This document shows, piece after piece, positions 26,173 through 35,748 of a stretch of DNA of 64,000 bases; position 1 is the stretch's first letter; every line of letters starts with the position of its first letter. This DNA is from K189A clade bacterium (GTDB lineage Bacteria > Pseudomonadota > Gammaproteobacteria > Pseudomonadales > Azotimanducaceae): positions 165,433-229,432 of the forward strand of contig CABZTD010000001.1 of assembly GCA_902528515.1 (NCBI GenBank), in the 5' to 3' direction. The notes under the pieces are model-generated. The model made no database searches, was not told the origin of the DNA, and was given only the letters and a program-made list of their open reading frames with translations. A program made the translations under genes and the position numbers.

Positions 26173-27879
26173 ATGCATATTCGCTCGCTGCTATCACAGC
26201 GCATCGAGGCAGCCTTCACTACCCTGGGTTTGTCCGGCCAAGCATTGCTGCAAGCCGCCAGTCGCCCTGAATTTGGCGATTATCAGGCCAACGGCGTTAT
26301 GGCCGCCGCCAAACGCGCGGACAAGAACCCGCGTGAGGTTGCGCAAGCGGTCATCGACGTCGTCGATCTTGACGGCATCGCGAGCAACCTGGCTGTGGCA
26401 GGACCCGGCTTCATCAACGTTACCCTTGCGCCTCAGTTCATCGCCAACGCAGCAACCGCCCCCCAGCCAAGCCCCAACCCGCAGCGCGTAGTCGTAGACT
26501 ACTCTGGCCCTAATCTGGCCAAGGAGATGCATGTTGGGCACCTGCGCAGCACCATCATCGGAGACTGCATCGCTCGGGTGCTGGAAAGTTTGGGCCATAC
26601 GGTCATTCGACAAAACCATGTCGGGGACTGGGGCACACAGTTCGGCATGCTGCTGACTTTCATGGCGGAACAGGGCACAACATCGGATTCGCTGGCGGAT
26701 CTGGAAAATTTCTATCGTCAGGCAAAGCTGCGCTTCGATACCGATGAGGACTTTCAAGGGCGCAGTCGACAAGCCGTTGTGCTGCTTCAGTCGGGCGACG
26801 CGGCCATGCTGGTGCAGTGGCAAAGGTTCATTGAGATTTCCATGTCTCACTGTCAGGAGCTTTATGATCGATTGGGTATCGACCTCACCAATGCGAATCT
26901 GGACGGCGAAAGTTCCTACAACGATGACCTGAAAGCCACGGTCGATCACATCAGTGGGCAAAATCTGCTCACGGAATCGGACGGTGCCCAGTGCATATTT
27001 TTGGATGAATTCAAGAATAAGGAAGGCGAAGTACAGCCAGTCATCGTGCAAAAATCCGACGGCGGCTATCTGTACTCCACATCTGACCTTGCGTGCCTGC
27101 GCCGACGAATTGGCGATTTCAAAGCAGATCGTGTGCTGTACTTTGTGGATGCCAGACAGGCCCTGCATTTCAAACAGGTCTTCGCCGTTGCAGAGGCCGC
27201 AGGCATCAGCAACCCCGGCGTCGAACTGGCGCATATGCCCTTTGGCACCATATTGGGCAAGGACAATAAGCCGTTCAAAACCCGCGAAGGCGCACTGATC
27301 AAACTGTCAGAACTGTTGGACGAAGCCATCGCGCGGGCAAGCAAGCTGCTGCAGGATCGCGAGGTTCAGAGCAAAAACCCTGACATCGATGACGCTGAAC
27401 TGGCAGATCTCGCCGAGATCATCGGCATTGGCGCGGTCAAGTATGCGGACTTATCAAAGAATCGTACTAGCGACTACGTCTTTGACTGGGACCAGATGCT
27501 GAGCTTTGACGGCAATACTGCCCCCTACCTGCTGTACGCTTACTCGCGTACCAGAAGTATTTTCACCCGTGGGGGAGTCGACCTGATTGCGCTGCCAGAG
27601 CGCGTGGTCACCGAAAATGAGGCCGAACGCCGTTTAGCTGTCGCCATTGCCGGTTATCAAGATCTCTTGGAACAAGTTGCCCAGCAGGGCTACCCCCATC
27701 AGCTATGCGCCTACCTTTACGAGCTGGCGGGACGCTTCACCCAGTTTTACGAGCAATGTCCGATTCTTACCAGCGATGACGCAACGAAAACTCGACGCCT
27801 CACCCTGACCAAGCAGACTGGTGATGTGCTCGCCAACGGACTGACGCTGCTAGGCATTCGCGTCGCGGAACGCATGTAG
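26173..27879 (+). CDS. argS: Arginyl-tRNA synthetase
   Basis: A 568-residue class I synthetase. It has an N-terminal Add-1 domain (about 1-85), then 'YSGPNLAKEMHVGHLRST' carrying the HIGH motif (HVGH), 'VGDWGTQFG', the degenerate KMSKS-equivalent 'KPFKTREGALIKL' and the C-terminal DALR anticodon-binding domain (from about 455, 'YLLYAYSRTRSIF'). It charges tRNA-Arg. Length matches the family. It starts 2 bases after the cold-shock-domain gene stop. Confidence 0.97.
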   Translation: MHIRSLLSQRIEAAFTTLGLSGQALLQAASRPEFGDYQANGVMAAAKRADKNPREVAQAVIDVVDLDGIASNLAVAGPGFINVTLAPQFIANAATAPQPSPNPQRVVVDYSGPNLAKEMHVGHLRSTIIGDCIARVLESLGHTVIRQNHVGDWGTQFGMLLTFMAEQGTTSDSLADLENFYRQAKLRFDTDEDFQGRSRQAVVLLQSGDAAMLVQWQRFIEISMSHCQELYDRLGIDLTNANLDGESSYNDDLKATVDHISGQNLLTESDGAQCIFLDEFKNKEGEVQPVIVQKSDGGYLYSTSDLACLRRRIGDFKADRVLYFVDARQALHFKQVFAVAEAAGISNPGVELAHMPFGTILGKDNKPFKTREGALIKLSELLDEAIARASKLLQDREVQSKNPDIDDAELADLAEIIGIGAVKYADLSKNRTSDYVFDWDQMLSFDGNTAPYLLYAYSRTRSIFTRGGVDLIALPERVVTENEAERRLAVAIAGYQDLLEQVAQQGYPHQLCAYLYELAGRFTQFYEQCPILTSDDATKTRRLTLTKQTGDVLANGLTLLGIRVAERM

Positions 27880-27937
27880 GCTGGTCAAGGCCCGGAGTTA
27901 AGAAAACGGTCTTTGAGCAAACACTGGCTGAGTCACT

Positions 27938-28777
27938 ATGACCGAAACGCACACAACAGTTATCAGCGCCGAAACGTTAAGGACCATGCTCGACGCCAGT
28001 ACACCACTGCGCATTTTCGATTGTCGGGCGCGTCTGAGTGATTCCAATCAAGGCGGGGTGCTGTTTGCCGAAGGGCATATTCAGGGCGCCATACATGCGG
28101 ACCTCGATGCAGACCTCGCAGGGCCGCCTGGCGACCAAGGGCGTCATCCGCTACCGAATTTCGATGCCTGGCTGACTCGGGTTCAAAAGTGGGGCCTGCA
28201 GGACCAAGAGCAGGTCGTTCTTTACGACGATATGGGCGGGCAGATGGCCGCGCGAGGCTGGTGGATGTTCCGCTGGCTGGGCCACGAAGCGACCGCAGTT
28301 CTAGACGGCGGCCTACAGCGTTGGCAACGACCACTGGAATCCGGCGTTGCAAAGACATCAAGTCCAAGTGACTTTAAACCCAAGCAAACCCTCACGCGTC
28401 TTTGGCAGGTGGGGGATGTCGAGCGAAACCTCAACCAGTCGACTCATCAACTGGTAGATGCCCGCAGCGTAGAGCGCTGGCGCGGTGAGCATGAGCCGAT
28501 TGATCCGGTAGCAGGACACATTCCTAATGCACTTTGTTTGCCGTCGACGGGCAATCTCGCGCCTTCAGGACTGTTTAAGTCTGCCAAGGATCTACGCAAG
28601 CGCTTTGCGAATGTTTCGAGCATGAATACCGTCTGCTATTGCGGGTCTGGTGTTACCGCAACTCACAATATTCTGGCCATGCGACATGCCGGACTGGCAG
28701 AGCCTGTGCTATACGCCGACTCCTGGAGCGGATGGATTACTGATAGCAACCGGCCCATCGCCCAGACCGATCATTGA
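27938..28777 (+). CDS. sseA: Two-domain rhodanese sulfurtransferase (SseA-like)
   Basis: A 279-residue tandem rhodanese. Domain 1 (about 12-132) lacks the active Cys (YDDMGG at the loop), as is normal. Domain 2 (about 155-275) carries Cys235 in the loop 'CYCGSGVTA', the 3-mercaptopyruvate sulfurtransferase signature, rather than the CRKGVT of thiosulfate rhodaneses. It would transfer sulfur from mercaptopyruvate to acceptors such as cyanide or thiols. It follows argS by 58 bases and precedes mnmC by 18, so an argS-sseA-mnmC transcript is likely. Confidence 0.88.
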   Translation: MTETHTTVISAETLRTMLDASTPLRIFDCRARLSDSNQGGVLFAEGHIQGAIHADLDADLAGPPGDQGRHPLPNFDAWLTRVQKWGLQDQEQVVLYDDMGGQMAARGWWMFRWLGHEATAVLDGGLQRWQRPLESGVAKTSSPSDFKPKQTLTRLWQVGDVERNLNQSTHQLVDARSVERWRGEHEPIDPVAGHIPNALCLPSTGNLAPSGLFKSAKDLRKRFANVSSMNTVCYCGSGVTATHNILAMRHAGLAEPVLYADSWSGWITDSNRPIAQTDH

Positions 28778-28795
28778 TCCGGCGCGACGCTTGGA

Positions 28796-30622
28796 GTGAG
28801 CAAACATAACGAGTACATCGCGCCAGCAAGCATTCGCTGGCAGGAAGGCCAGCCTTACTCGGCACAATTCGACGACATCTATTTCAGCGATGATGGTCCC
28901 GCTGAAGTGCAGCGCGTGTTTATTCAGCCGTCGAATCTCGTCGCCAGAGCCAGGGAGGCGGCAATCCCGTGGTTTACTGTCGCCGAACTTGGCTTCGGTA
29001 GCGGACTCAACTTTTGCGTCTGTGCCGATACCCTGCTGCGCGAGACCAACAAGATCCTGCATTTTATTAGCGTGGAGGGCCACCCCCTCAGCGAAGCCAG
29101 TTGGCAACGGGTTGCGAGCCTGCACCGGAACTCCGCCACCGCCCAGGCGCTTGCCCAGTCGCCGCCACCCCTGCTGAGCGGCTGGCATCGTCGTATTTTG
29201 TATCGAGGAAGAGTGCATCTCAGCGTCTTTCACGGCGACGTGCGTGACGCCCTGGTCGACCTCGAACGACAACAGCGCCAAACTGTGGATGCATGGTTCC
29301 TGGACGGATTCACGCCCGCCAAAAATCCACAGATGTGGCAGCGCGATGTGTTGAGCGGTGTCGCAAATTTATCCGCCGCTCACACCACCGTGGCGACATT
29401 TACTGCGAGCGGTCAGGTGAGGCGCGACCTTCAGGATCTAGGCTTCACCATAGAGAAAGTCGATCAGCGGCCGTTTAAACGCAGCAGTCTCCTGGGTCGA
29501 TTTACCGGCAAGCACGTCCATGAACCGAATACGGTACCTCGTACTATCAACGTTCTTGGCGCAGGAATCGCAGGTGCCTGGGCAGCGCGACAGTTGGCAG
29601 ACCTTGGGCTGACAGTCAATGTTTATGACCCAGCAGGCGTTGCCAGCGGCGGATCAAAAATGAATGTAAGTGCCCTACATGGGCGGTTGCTGGGAGATGA
29701 AACGGCAGGCGCCGAGTTTCGTGCAAGGGCCTATCACCATGCCGTGTCGCTGTATCGTCAGCAGCCTGCCTTTCGATCAACCGGCGCCCTGCAGCTTGCG
29801 CTTACGGAAAAAGAACTCACCAAATTGCAGCGTATCCGCCAGGTCTATCGTGCCCGAGGCTACGATGATCCAGAAGACAGCGCCGAAACTCTGGAGCGTT
29901 CAAAGTGGTTGGCTTACTGCACTCCTGATGTCCTCGATGCCGTATTCGCCACCAAGGCCCTAGGTGGTCTATTTTTTACCGAAGCGGGGGTTGTAGACCT
30001 TCCGGAAATGTCCAAGGACCTGTTCGATCATTCGGCTATTTCGCTACATCACACTGCCGCTGAGCCAGGTTTAGACAAGCCGTGGATCATCGCCTGCGCG
30101 AGCGCAAGTCGGCATTACAGCATGGGCATACCTCTAGAGATTGGCGACGTTTGGGGTCAACTGGACTGGATTGAACCAACCTCGGCCACGGTAACCGTTC
30201 CCATTGTTGGCAACGGTTACGTGATTCCCACCGGCAGCGAAGCAGACGGTTGGGTGATCGGTAGCAGCTATGAGCAACGTCCGTGGCTTTCTGCTGAAGC
30301 AACGCGCAGTAACGTCGAGGCAAACCGGCGCTTTATTGGCGATGACAGCATCACATCCATACAGCAAAAGCGCGCGGCTCGCTGCGTGTCCAGTGACCGT
30401 GACCCTGTGATCGGTCGCCTGGGTGAAACGCGCTGGGTGACGACGGCCCACGGATCTTCCGGCACCAGTACTGCGCCCTTGGCCGCCAGTATTATCGCCA
30501 GCGACATCATGGGTTGGGTGGCACCGGTATCCCAGCGAGGGCTGAACGCGGTGGATCCCAAGCGATTTATTTCGCGCCAGGCAAGGCGCGGGGTCAAGGT
30601 GGTTGGCCCTAAGCAGGCCTGA
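28796..30622 (+). CDS. mnmC: Bifunctional tRNA mnm5s2U biosynthesis protein MnmC
   Basis: A 608-residue fusion starting at GTG (28796) with GGAG directly before it. The N-terminal methyltransferase domain (about 1-240) has SAM motif 'ELGFGSGLNF' and 'AWFLDGFTPAKNPQMW'. The C-terminal FAD-dependent demodification domain (about 250-600) has 'INVLGAGIAGAWAARQLADL' and 'HGSSGTSTAPLAA'. It converts cmnm5s2U to mnm5s2U at the wobble base of tRNA-Lys/Glu/Gln. Both domains look intact; length is near the 660 of E. coli, slightly short. Confidence 0.95.
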   Translation: MSKHNEYIAPASIRWQEGQPYSAQFDDIYFSDDGPAEVQRVFIQPSNLVARAREAAIPWFTVAELGFGSGLNFCVCADTLLRETNKILHFISVEGHPLSEASWQRVASLHRNSATAQALAQSPPPLLSGWHRRILYRGRVHLSVFHGDVRDALVDLERQQRQTVDAWFLDGFTPAKNPQMWQRDVLSGVANLSAAHTTVATFTASGQVRRDLQDLGFTIEKVDQRPFKRSSLLGRFTGKHVHEPNTVPRTINVLGAGIAGAWAARQLADLGLTVNVYDPAGVASGGSKMNVSALHGRLLGDETAGAEFRARAYHHAVSLYRQQPAFRSTGALQLALTEKELTKLQRIRQVYRARGYDDPEDSAETLERSKWLAYCTPDVLDAVFATKALGGLFFTEAGVVDLPEMSKDLFDHSAISLHHTAAEPGLDKPWIIACASASRHYSMGIPLEIGDVWGQLDWIEPTSATVTVPIVGNGYVIPTGSEADGWVIGSSYEQRPWLSAEATRSNVEANRRFIGDDSITSIQQKRAARCVSSDRDPVIGRLGETRWVTTAHGSSGTSTAPLAASIIASDIMGWVAPVSQRGLNAVDPKRFISRQARRGVKVVGPKQA

Positions 30623-30652
30623 ATGACCAACCTAGAGTGGTAGTCCGGGCTG

Positions 30653-31846
30653 TCAGGCGCCCTTGATCACTCTGACGTCAATGACGCTTTCAATCTCACG
30701 AATAGCCTGCAATAACCCTTCGTCTGGCGCCGCTGACAGATCGATGAGGTTGTAGGCTAGGTCATCTCTAGATTTGTTGATCAAGTCGATGACGTTGATA
30801 TTGCGCTCGGCGAGTATTGCGGTCATTTGCCCCAACATACCCGGCACATTGTGGTTGCTGATCGCCACCCGATAGCCGTCCACCGCTTCGAGGCTGACCG
30901 AAGGAAAATTCACCGAGTTAACGATACTGCCGGTTTCCAAAAAATGAATCAGCTGATTGGCCGCCATCACCGCACAGTTTTCCTCAGCTTCGTCGGTGCT
31001 GGCGCCCAAGTGTGGGGTCAGCATCACTGCGGGGTGGTCGATCAGGCCAGGCACGGGGAAATCTGCTACGTAACGACCTAGGTGTCCGCTTTCCAGGGAG
31101 GCCTTGAGGCCTGCTGTATCGACAACGGGCTGTCGGGCGAAATTTAGAAGCACGCTGCCGGGCTTGAATGCCTGCAGGGTTTCGGCATTGATCATGCCTT
31201 CAGTGGCTGGCAGCTGGGGTACATGTAGGGTCACGTAGTCGGCTCGAGCGAACAAACTGGGTAAATTATCCATGCGCTCTACGCTCGACGGCAGACGCCA
31301 AGCCGCATCTACCGAGAGGGCCGGGTCATAGCCTAGCACATCCATACCTAGGTCAAGTGCTGCCCGGGCCACCATGGAACCGATTGCACCCAATCCGACG
31401 ACTCCAAGAGTTTTACCGATCAGTTCTCGACCCTTGAACTTCTTCTTTTCGGCTTCCACTAGCTTGTTCAATTCGGCGTCATTGCAGACATCCGCCAATG
31501 AGCGCACATAGTTAATGCCGCCAATCACATCGCGAGAAGCCAATAGCAGCCCGGTCAGCACCAGCTCTTTCACCGAGTTGGCATTGGCGCCAGGGGTATT
31601 GAAAACCACAATCCCGGCCTGACTACAGGCTTCCACGGGCACGTTGTTCACACCCGCACCAGCTCTGGCAATCGCGCGCAGCCCTGGCATGAGTTCATCT
31701 ACCGACAGTTTATGACTGCGCAGCAACATCGCGTCTGCGCCTTCCAGCTCTGGGCCAACGGCATAGTCACCAGAATCAAAGCGCTGCAGGCCAGCCGGCG
31801 CGATGGCGTTATAGGTTTTGATTTTGTAGGCAGTGGAAGTATCCAT
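30653..31846 (-). CDS. serA: D-3-phosphoglycerate dehydrogenase
   Basis: A 397-residue D-isomer 2-hydroxyacid dehydrogenase. The NAD motif is 'LGVVGLGAIGSMVARAA' (about 144-160), with Arg in 'LNFARQPVVD' and His in 'LTPHLGASTDEAEENC'. A C-terminal ACT domain (about 322-395, 'NVPGMLGQMTAILAERNIN') could sense serine. It makes phosphohydroxypyruvate, the substrate for SerC at 10981. It belongs to the short 3PGDH class (~390) with one ACT domain. Monocistronic; 68 bases separate it from the murG-like gene upstream. Confidence 0.93.
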   Translation of the reverse strand: MDTSTAYKIKTYNAIAPAGLQRFDSGDYAVGPELEGADAMLLRSHKLSVDELMPGLRAIARAGAGVNNVPVEACSQAGIVVFNTPGANANSVKELVLTGLLLASRDVIGGINYVRSLADVCNDAELNKLVEAEKKKFKGRELIGKTLGVVGLGAIGSMVARAALDLGMDVLGYDPALSVDAAWRLPSSVERMDNLPSLFARADYVTLHVPQLPATEGMINAETLQAFKPGSVLLNFARQPVVDTAGLKASLESGHLGRYVADFPVPGLIDHPAVMLTPHLGASTDEAEENCAVMAANQLIHFLETGSIVNSVNFPSVSLEAVDGYRVAISNHNVPGMLGQMTAILAERNINVIDLINKSRDDLAYNLIDLSAAPDEGLLQAIREIESVIDVRVIKGA

Positions 31847-31914
31847 AGGCAGCGCATTTTGTTGGGGAGCGGCACGTTAGGCATGCCCCAGATGGATGTC
31901 AAGATCGAGCCGGT

Positions 31915-33000
31915 TTAGACAGCGGGGTCCTCAGCAAAGCGTTGAATTTCATCCAGCAACCGCTCCGCCGCATTAGCGGTATCCATTGCCCCCATGGCCT
32001 GCCGATACGGAGCTGGATCGGATTCAAGGCGGTCAAGAGCCTGCAGTAGGGCCTTGGGCGTCAGATCCTGTTCCTCCAGCACCTCGCTCCAGCCATGCTC
32101 TTGGGCATACTGGGCATTGGCAATTTGATCCCCTCGGGAACCCGCAAGGGGCAAAGGCACCAAAAGGTTGAGTTTGGCCAGTGCCACCCACTCAAACAGC
32201 GCATTGGCCCCGGCTCTGGAGATCACGATATCCGCCGCCGCCAAAAGGTCACCCCAGCCGTCATCGACAAACTCCAGCTGCAGATAATCCTGTTGCTTCA
32301 TGGCGACAGTCTTACCCACACCGCAAACGTGGGCGACAAAAAAGCGCCCGGTAAGCGCCTCCAGGTTGTCTCGTATGATCCGATTCAAATTCTCAGCACC
32401 CAAACTGCCACCGGTGACCAGCAGTATCTTTTGCGGACTATCGTCTTCGATCTCTAGGGCTTTACGACCCGCCGCCGCATCACCCGTCAGCAGCCCATGG
32501 CGTACCGGTGTACCCGTTACCACCCGACGCCCGGCAAAGCCAGCAAAACGGGTGTCCGCAAAACTCGTGCACAGCGTATGAATGAAGGGCAGGCTCAGGC
32601 GATTGGCGAGACCCGGCGTTAAATCCGACTCGTGGGCTACCACTGGAATTCGCAGCAGCCAGGCCGCGAAGACTGGCGGCAGGGATACAAAGCCGCCCTT
32701 GGAGAACAGTACGCTTGGACGAATACGTAGCAGCAGCACCAGGGACTCAATCACGGCCCAGATAATTCGAAACACGTCGGTCAGATTTTGCATAGAAAAA
32801 TAGCGCCGCAGTTTGCCCGCGGATATCCCGTGAAAGGTCAGGTCACGATCACCCAGGTAACCTTGCTCCAGCCCACTGCGCGTACCAATAAAGTGCACGC
32901 GATAGCCCCTTGCCAGCAGCAGGTCCGCCACGGGTAGGGAGGGAATGACATGCCCTGCACTGCCACCGCCAGTCATCGCTATGGGTTTAGCCTGGTTCAT
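31915..33000 (-). CDS. murG: MurG-type GlcNAc transferase, Bacillus-like
   Basis: A 361-residue GT28 glycosyltransferase. It opens 'MTGGGSAGHVIPSLPVADLL' and has 'GISAGKLRRYF', 'SKGGFVSLPPVF', 'VVAHESDLTPGLAN', 'VISRAGANALFEW' and 'GSRGDQIANAQYA'. The reaction is transfer of GlcNAc to lipid I giving lipid II at the inner membrane. The motif wording resembles the second MurG of Bacillus (SAGHVTPNL, SGKLRRYF, HESDMTPGLANK) far more than the proteobacterial dcw-cluster MurG. It is not in a division/cell wall cluster but between serA and hda. It may be the sole MurG or a paralogue; the rest of the genome is needed to tell. Confidence 0.85.
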   Translation of the reverse strand: MNQAKPIAMTGGGSAGHVIPSLPVADLLLARGYRVHFIGTRSGLEQGYLGDRDLTFHGISAGKLRRYFSMQNLTDVFRIIWAVIESLVLLLRIRPSVLFSKGGFVSLPPVFAAWLLRIPVVAHESDLTPGLANRLSLPFIHTLCTSFADTRFAGFAGRRVVTGTPVRHGLLTGDAAAGRKALEIEDDSPQKILLVTGGSLGAENLNRIIRDNLEALTGRFFVAHVCGVGKTVAMKQQDYLQLEFVDDGWGDLLAAADIVISRAGANALFEWVALAKLNLLVPLPLAGSRGDQIANAQYAQEHGWSEVLEEQDLTPKALLQALDRLESDPAPYRQAMGAMDTANAAERLLDEIQRFAEDPAV

Positions 33001-33076
33001 TGGGATTCTCGTGGCTGTATTGCTGCGCTAATTCTTCGGATCTTAGAAACGGTCGTTTGCGGTCTACCTAGCCAGG

Positions 33077-33802
33077 TTAGTAGCCCAGCACAGATTTTAA
33101 TAGCGGCACTGTCAACAGGCGCTTATGCTGCAAGGTAGCGGCATCGAGGCGCTCTAAATCCGCCAGCAACTGATCAAGCCCTCTGGGCCCGCGACGCAGC
33201 CAATACTCCACAACGCTTCCGCTCATATGATAGCCCCGCTGCTCGGCCCGAATTCGCAACACCAGAGTTTTTTCCGCATCGGTCAGCGGCGCAAGCTGAT
33301 GGTGGGCCATGGCGCGCATCCGCGAATTGAGATCGGCCAGAGTAAAGGACACAGCGCTCGCGGGTTGCCGATGGGCGACCAAGAGCCGCCTGGGCACATC
33401 ACTTCGGGAGTCGTTAAGCGCGTTGTAAAGCGCCATAAGCGCTTCATCGGCAATGCCCTGACCCATGATTTCTTCGACATGGTCGATGGCAATGGTCGCG
33501 GCCAGATCCTGACCCCCACCTAGTGTTTCGATGATCTTCCACAGCCCCTCAGCCAAAGGCTCACCCGCCTGAGTTTTGCAGTCCATATAAGCATGCATAT
33601 GACCTCCCTCGACTGCGTTCACGCAGGTGGCTCGCAGCAAATGGGTCTTGCCACAAACGTCCTCGCCGCAAAGCCAATATCCGAAAAACCCCTGGACCCG
33701 ACCCTTGAGGCTGGCGCACAGCTCAGCGTTATCACCAACGACAAAATTCGCGAACGTAGGCTGATGAGGCGCATCAATGGGCAACACGGTCTGTTCGCTC
33801 AC
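33077..33802 (-). CDS. hda: DnaA regulatory inactivator Hda
   Basis: A 241-residue AAA+ protein homologous to DnaA domain III, started at GTG 33802 (SEQTVLPIDAP follows, the usual Hda start; CAGGGAA lies upstream). The Walker A is 'GEDVCGKTHLL' (about 46-56), Walker B 'IAIDHVEEI', and the sensor region is 'LNSRMRAMAHHQLAPLTD'. With the clamp it stimulates ATP hydrolysis by DnaA and so prevents re-initiation. The frame is open for 43 codons upstream, but these overlap the phosphatidyltransferase gene and are not Hda-like. Neighbours (DUF2066, purM) match Pseudomonas. Confidence 0.93.
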   Translation of the reverse strand: MSEQTVLPIDAPHQPTFANFVVGDNAELCASLKGRVQGFFGYWLCGEDVCGKTHLLRATCVNAVEGGHMHAYMDCKTQAGEPLAEGLWKIIETLGGGQDLAATIAIDHVEEIMGQGIADEALMALYNALNDSRSDVPRRLLVAHRQPASAVSFTLADLNSRMRAMAHHQLAPLTDAEKTLVLRIRAEQRGYHMSGSVVEYWLRRGPRGLDQLLADLERLDAATLQHKRLLTVPLLKSVLGY

Positions 33803-33821
33803 AAGTTGTATTCCCTGTTCT

Positions 33822-34442
33822 TTAAGATTCGCCGCGCTCCATCGAATCCCGAATCTCCTGAGGTTTTTCACCGCGCAGACGACGCCACGAATGACGGCCC
33901 CATACAAACAAGTAGTGGCTACCGGACGCAATGCACAAAGCCGCTAACACGGGGAAAGCATAAACCTGTAAAAATGCCAGCAGGCCCGGGCCAAGCTCAC
34001 CAAGGGGCATCTGACTGACCATCAGCATCAGCACGACAATGATCTGCAACGCTGTATTGGTCTTGCTGAGCAGGCTCGGGTTCACGGTCAGATCGCCGAA
34101 GACCCCGCGATAAACACCCGCTCCCAGCAAGATCAAAATATCCCGGGTCAAAATGAGTCCAATCAACCACAGCGGAATCAGGTCTTGCAGCGTAAAAACG
34201 AGATACATGGCCGCCACAAGAAACTTATCCGCCAGCGGGTCAAGTAGGGTGCCCAACTCCGTCTGCCAACCGTAGCGTCGAGCCAAAAAGCCATCCAGTG
34301 CGTCGGAAAATCCGGCCACCAGCATCAGCCAGAACGCTCCCATCACTTGGTACTTCCACAGCAGCCAGGCGATGGGCAGCACCAGTACGATGCGCAGCAT
34401 GCTCAAATAGTTGGGCAGCGCACTCACGAGGCACCTAGCCAA
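33822..34442 (-). CDS. CDP-alcohol phosphatidyltransferase family protein
   Basis: A 206-residue integral membrane enzyme with about six hydrophobic helices. The CDP-alcohol phosphotransferase signature is perfect: Asp47, Asp50, Gly51, Ala54, Arg55, Gly64, Asp68 and Asp72 in the D-x2-DG-x2-AR-x8-G-x3-D-x3-D spacing. It transfers a phosphatidyl group from CDP-diacylglycerol to an alcohol; PgsA-like glycerol-3-phosphate use is possible but not proven. It overlaps the end of the DUF2066 gene by 19 bases and ends 19 bases before hda, so the three form an operon. Confidence 0.9.
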   Translation of the reverse strand: MARCLVSALPNYLSMLRIVLVLPIAWLLWKYQVMGAFWLMLVAGFSDALDGFLARRYGWQTELGTLLDPLADKFLVAAMYLVFTLQDLIPLWLIGLILTRDILILLGAGVYRGVFGDLTVNPSLLSKTNTALQIIVVLMLMVSQMPLGELGPGLLAFLQVYAFPVLAALCIASGSHYLFVWGRHSWRRLRGEKPQEIRDSMERGES

Positions 34443-35587
34443 ATAAATTCAAGATTGGTTGCGGATTCTGGTAGCGGCAGCTGGACTGTTTGCGGGGCCC
34501 TATCAAATTGCCCGTCGTCGATCAGCAGCGAGCGCAGCTGAAGGTCTGTTGCTACGGAGTTTATGCGCAGGGTGAGCGCGTCTGCGTGCAGTCCAAGAAC
34601 CATGACCGAGTCGATAAACTCCAGGGACTGCAGATAATCGAGCAAGCTTGCATAAGCCCGAATGCCCCCGACACCACGCACCACTAAGTCGTGTTGGCGC
34701 GGAACATTGGTAAAGACCAGATGTTGATCTAGCACGTGGCGAGTTGCCATATCGATGCCCGCCCGTACCAAGTTGTTCAGATCAACACCGCGAAAAAACT
34801 GGGACGCCTCACCGTCGCTGGAGCGCACCAGCCACTCGCCGGTATACAGCCTTTCGCCCAATATCTCCTGCACACTGAATCGGCCAAGTAGATACTGACT
34901 GGCAATGTAGCGCTGATTGGCCTCATCCAGCACGTCGGTGAACTTACCCCAAATCACTGCAGGATTTACGGCCACACTGTCCTCTAGGTCCATCAGCGGC
35001 AGCATGACCGGCAAGCCTCGCTGCTGCGCGGCAGCGTCGAGTGCGTTGCGAATGCCCAGCGCACCATGATCGACGACCGTGCGATCACTGGGCTCGTCCA
35101 ACACCATCCAGATCATGGTCAGCGGACGGCGCGACCACCATGTCGGTAGCTGGGCGTCTCTCGTGAGTTTTTTGATCGCCGCTGGCTGAAAGTCAAAGCG
35201 CACCGCTAAGCCCGAGTTGACGCCTTCCGAGGCGTTGTCGATTAGGCCTCGCTGCACCGGGTCTAACTGTCGCGGATCAAAGTAGACGTATTTCGTGTAG
35301 TACCGGTCAGGGGCCTCTAAAGCCTTTGCGACGATTGAAATGCGAGGCACCGATGCCAAACCCGTAGTGCGTGACAGCACCCTCAGCAAGGACCTCCGAG
35401 CCGCGGCGAGACGCACACTCTCACCCTGATCCGGGACAAGCTGCTCGACCTGATAAAGCCAATCAATCGCCTCACCCCGGGTCTGTTGCGCTGTGACCAG
35501 TGCGCTTTGAAACAGCATCATCAGCGCTACTATTAACGCACAGAACCAGGTGAGCAGCGATTTTCGAATGCGGTGCCAAGTGGACAT
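34424..35587 (-). CDS. DUF2066 secreted protein
   Basis: A 387-residue protein with an N-terminal signal (hydrophobic about 12-32, ALVTAQQ cleavage region) and a DUF2066 domain covering most of the rest. 'RRPLTMIWMVLDEPS' and 'LLGRFSVQEILGERLYTGEW' are characteristic parts. The function of DUF2066 is not established. As in Pseudomonas, it sits divergently from purM and upstream of a phosphatidyltransferase and hda, so the placement is conserved. It is likely periplasmic. Confidence 0.85.
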   Translation of the reverse strand: MSTWHRIRKSLLTWFCALIVALMMLFQSALVTAQQTRGEAIDWLYQVEQLVPDQGESVRLAAARRSLLRVLSRTTGLASVPRISIVAKALEAPDRYYTKYVYFDPRQLDPVQRGLIDNASEGVNSGLAVRFDFQPAAIKKLTRDAQLPTWWSRRPLTMIWMVLDEPSDRTVVDHGALGIRNALDAAAQQRGLPVMLPLMDLEDSVAVNPAVIWGKFTDVLDEANQRYIASQYLLGRFSVQEILGERLYTGEWLVRSSDGEASQFFRGVDLNNLVRAGIDMATRHVLDQHLVFTNVPRQHDLVVRGVGGIRAYASLLDYLQSLEFIDSVMVLGLHADALTLRINSVATDLQLRSLLIDDGQFDRAPQTVQLPLPESATNLEFIWLGAS

Positions 35588-35748
35588 GGAGGTGATAACG
35601 CTTCACATCGATAAGACCAGTCAGTGTAGCCGAGTTGGACACCGGATGAGTATTTTTGTCTGCACAGAATCTGCTAAGCAGTCAGCGATACGCGTGATTT
35701 AATGCCGCATTGAGCTAGGCTATTTGCACTGCAACTTAGAGAGGTCTC

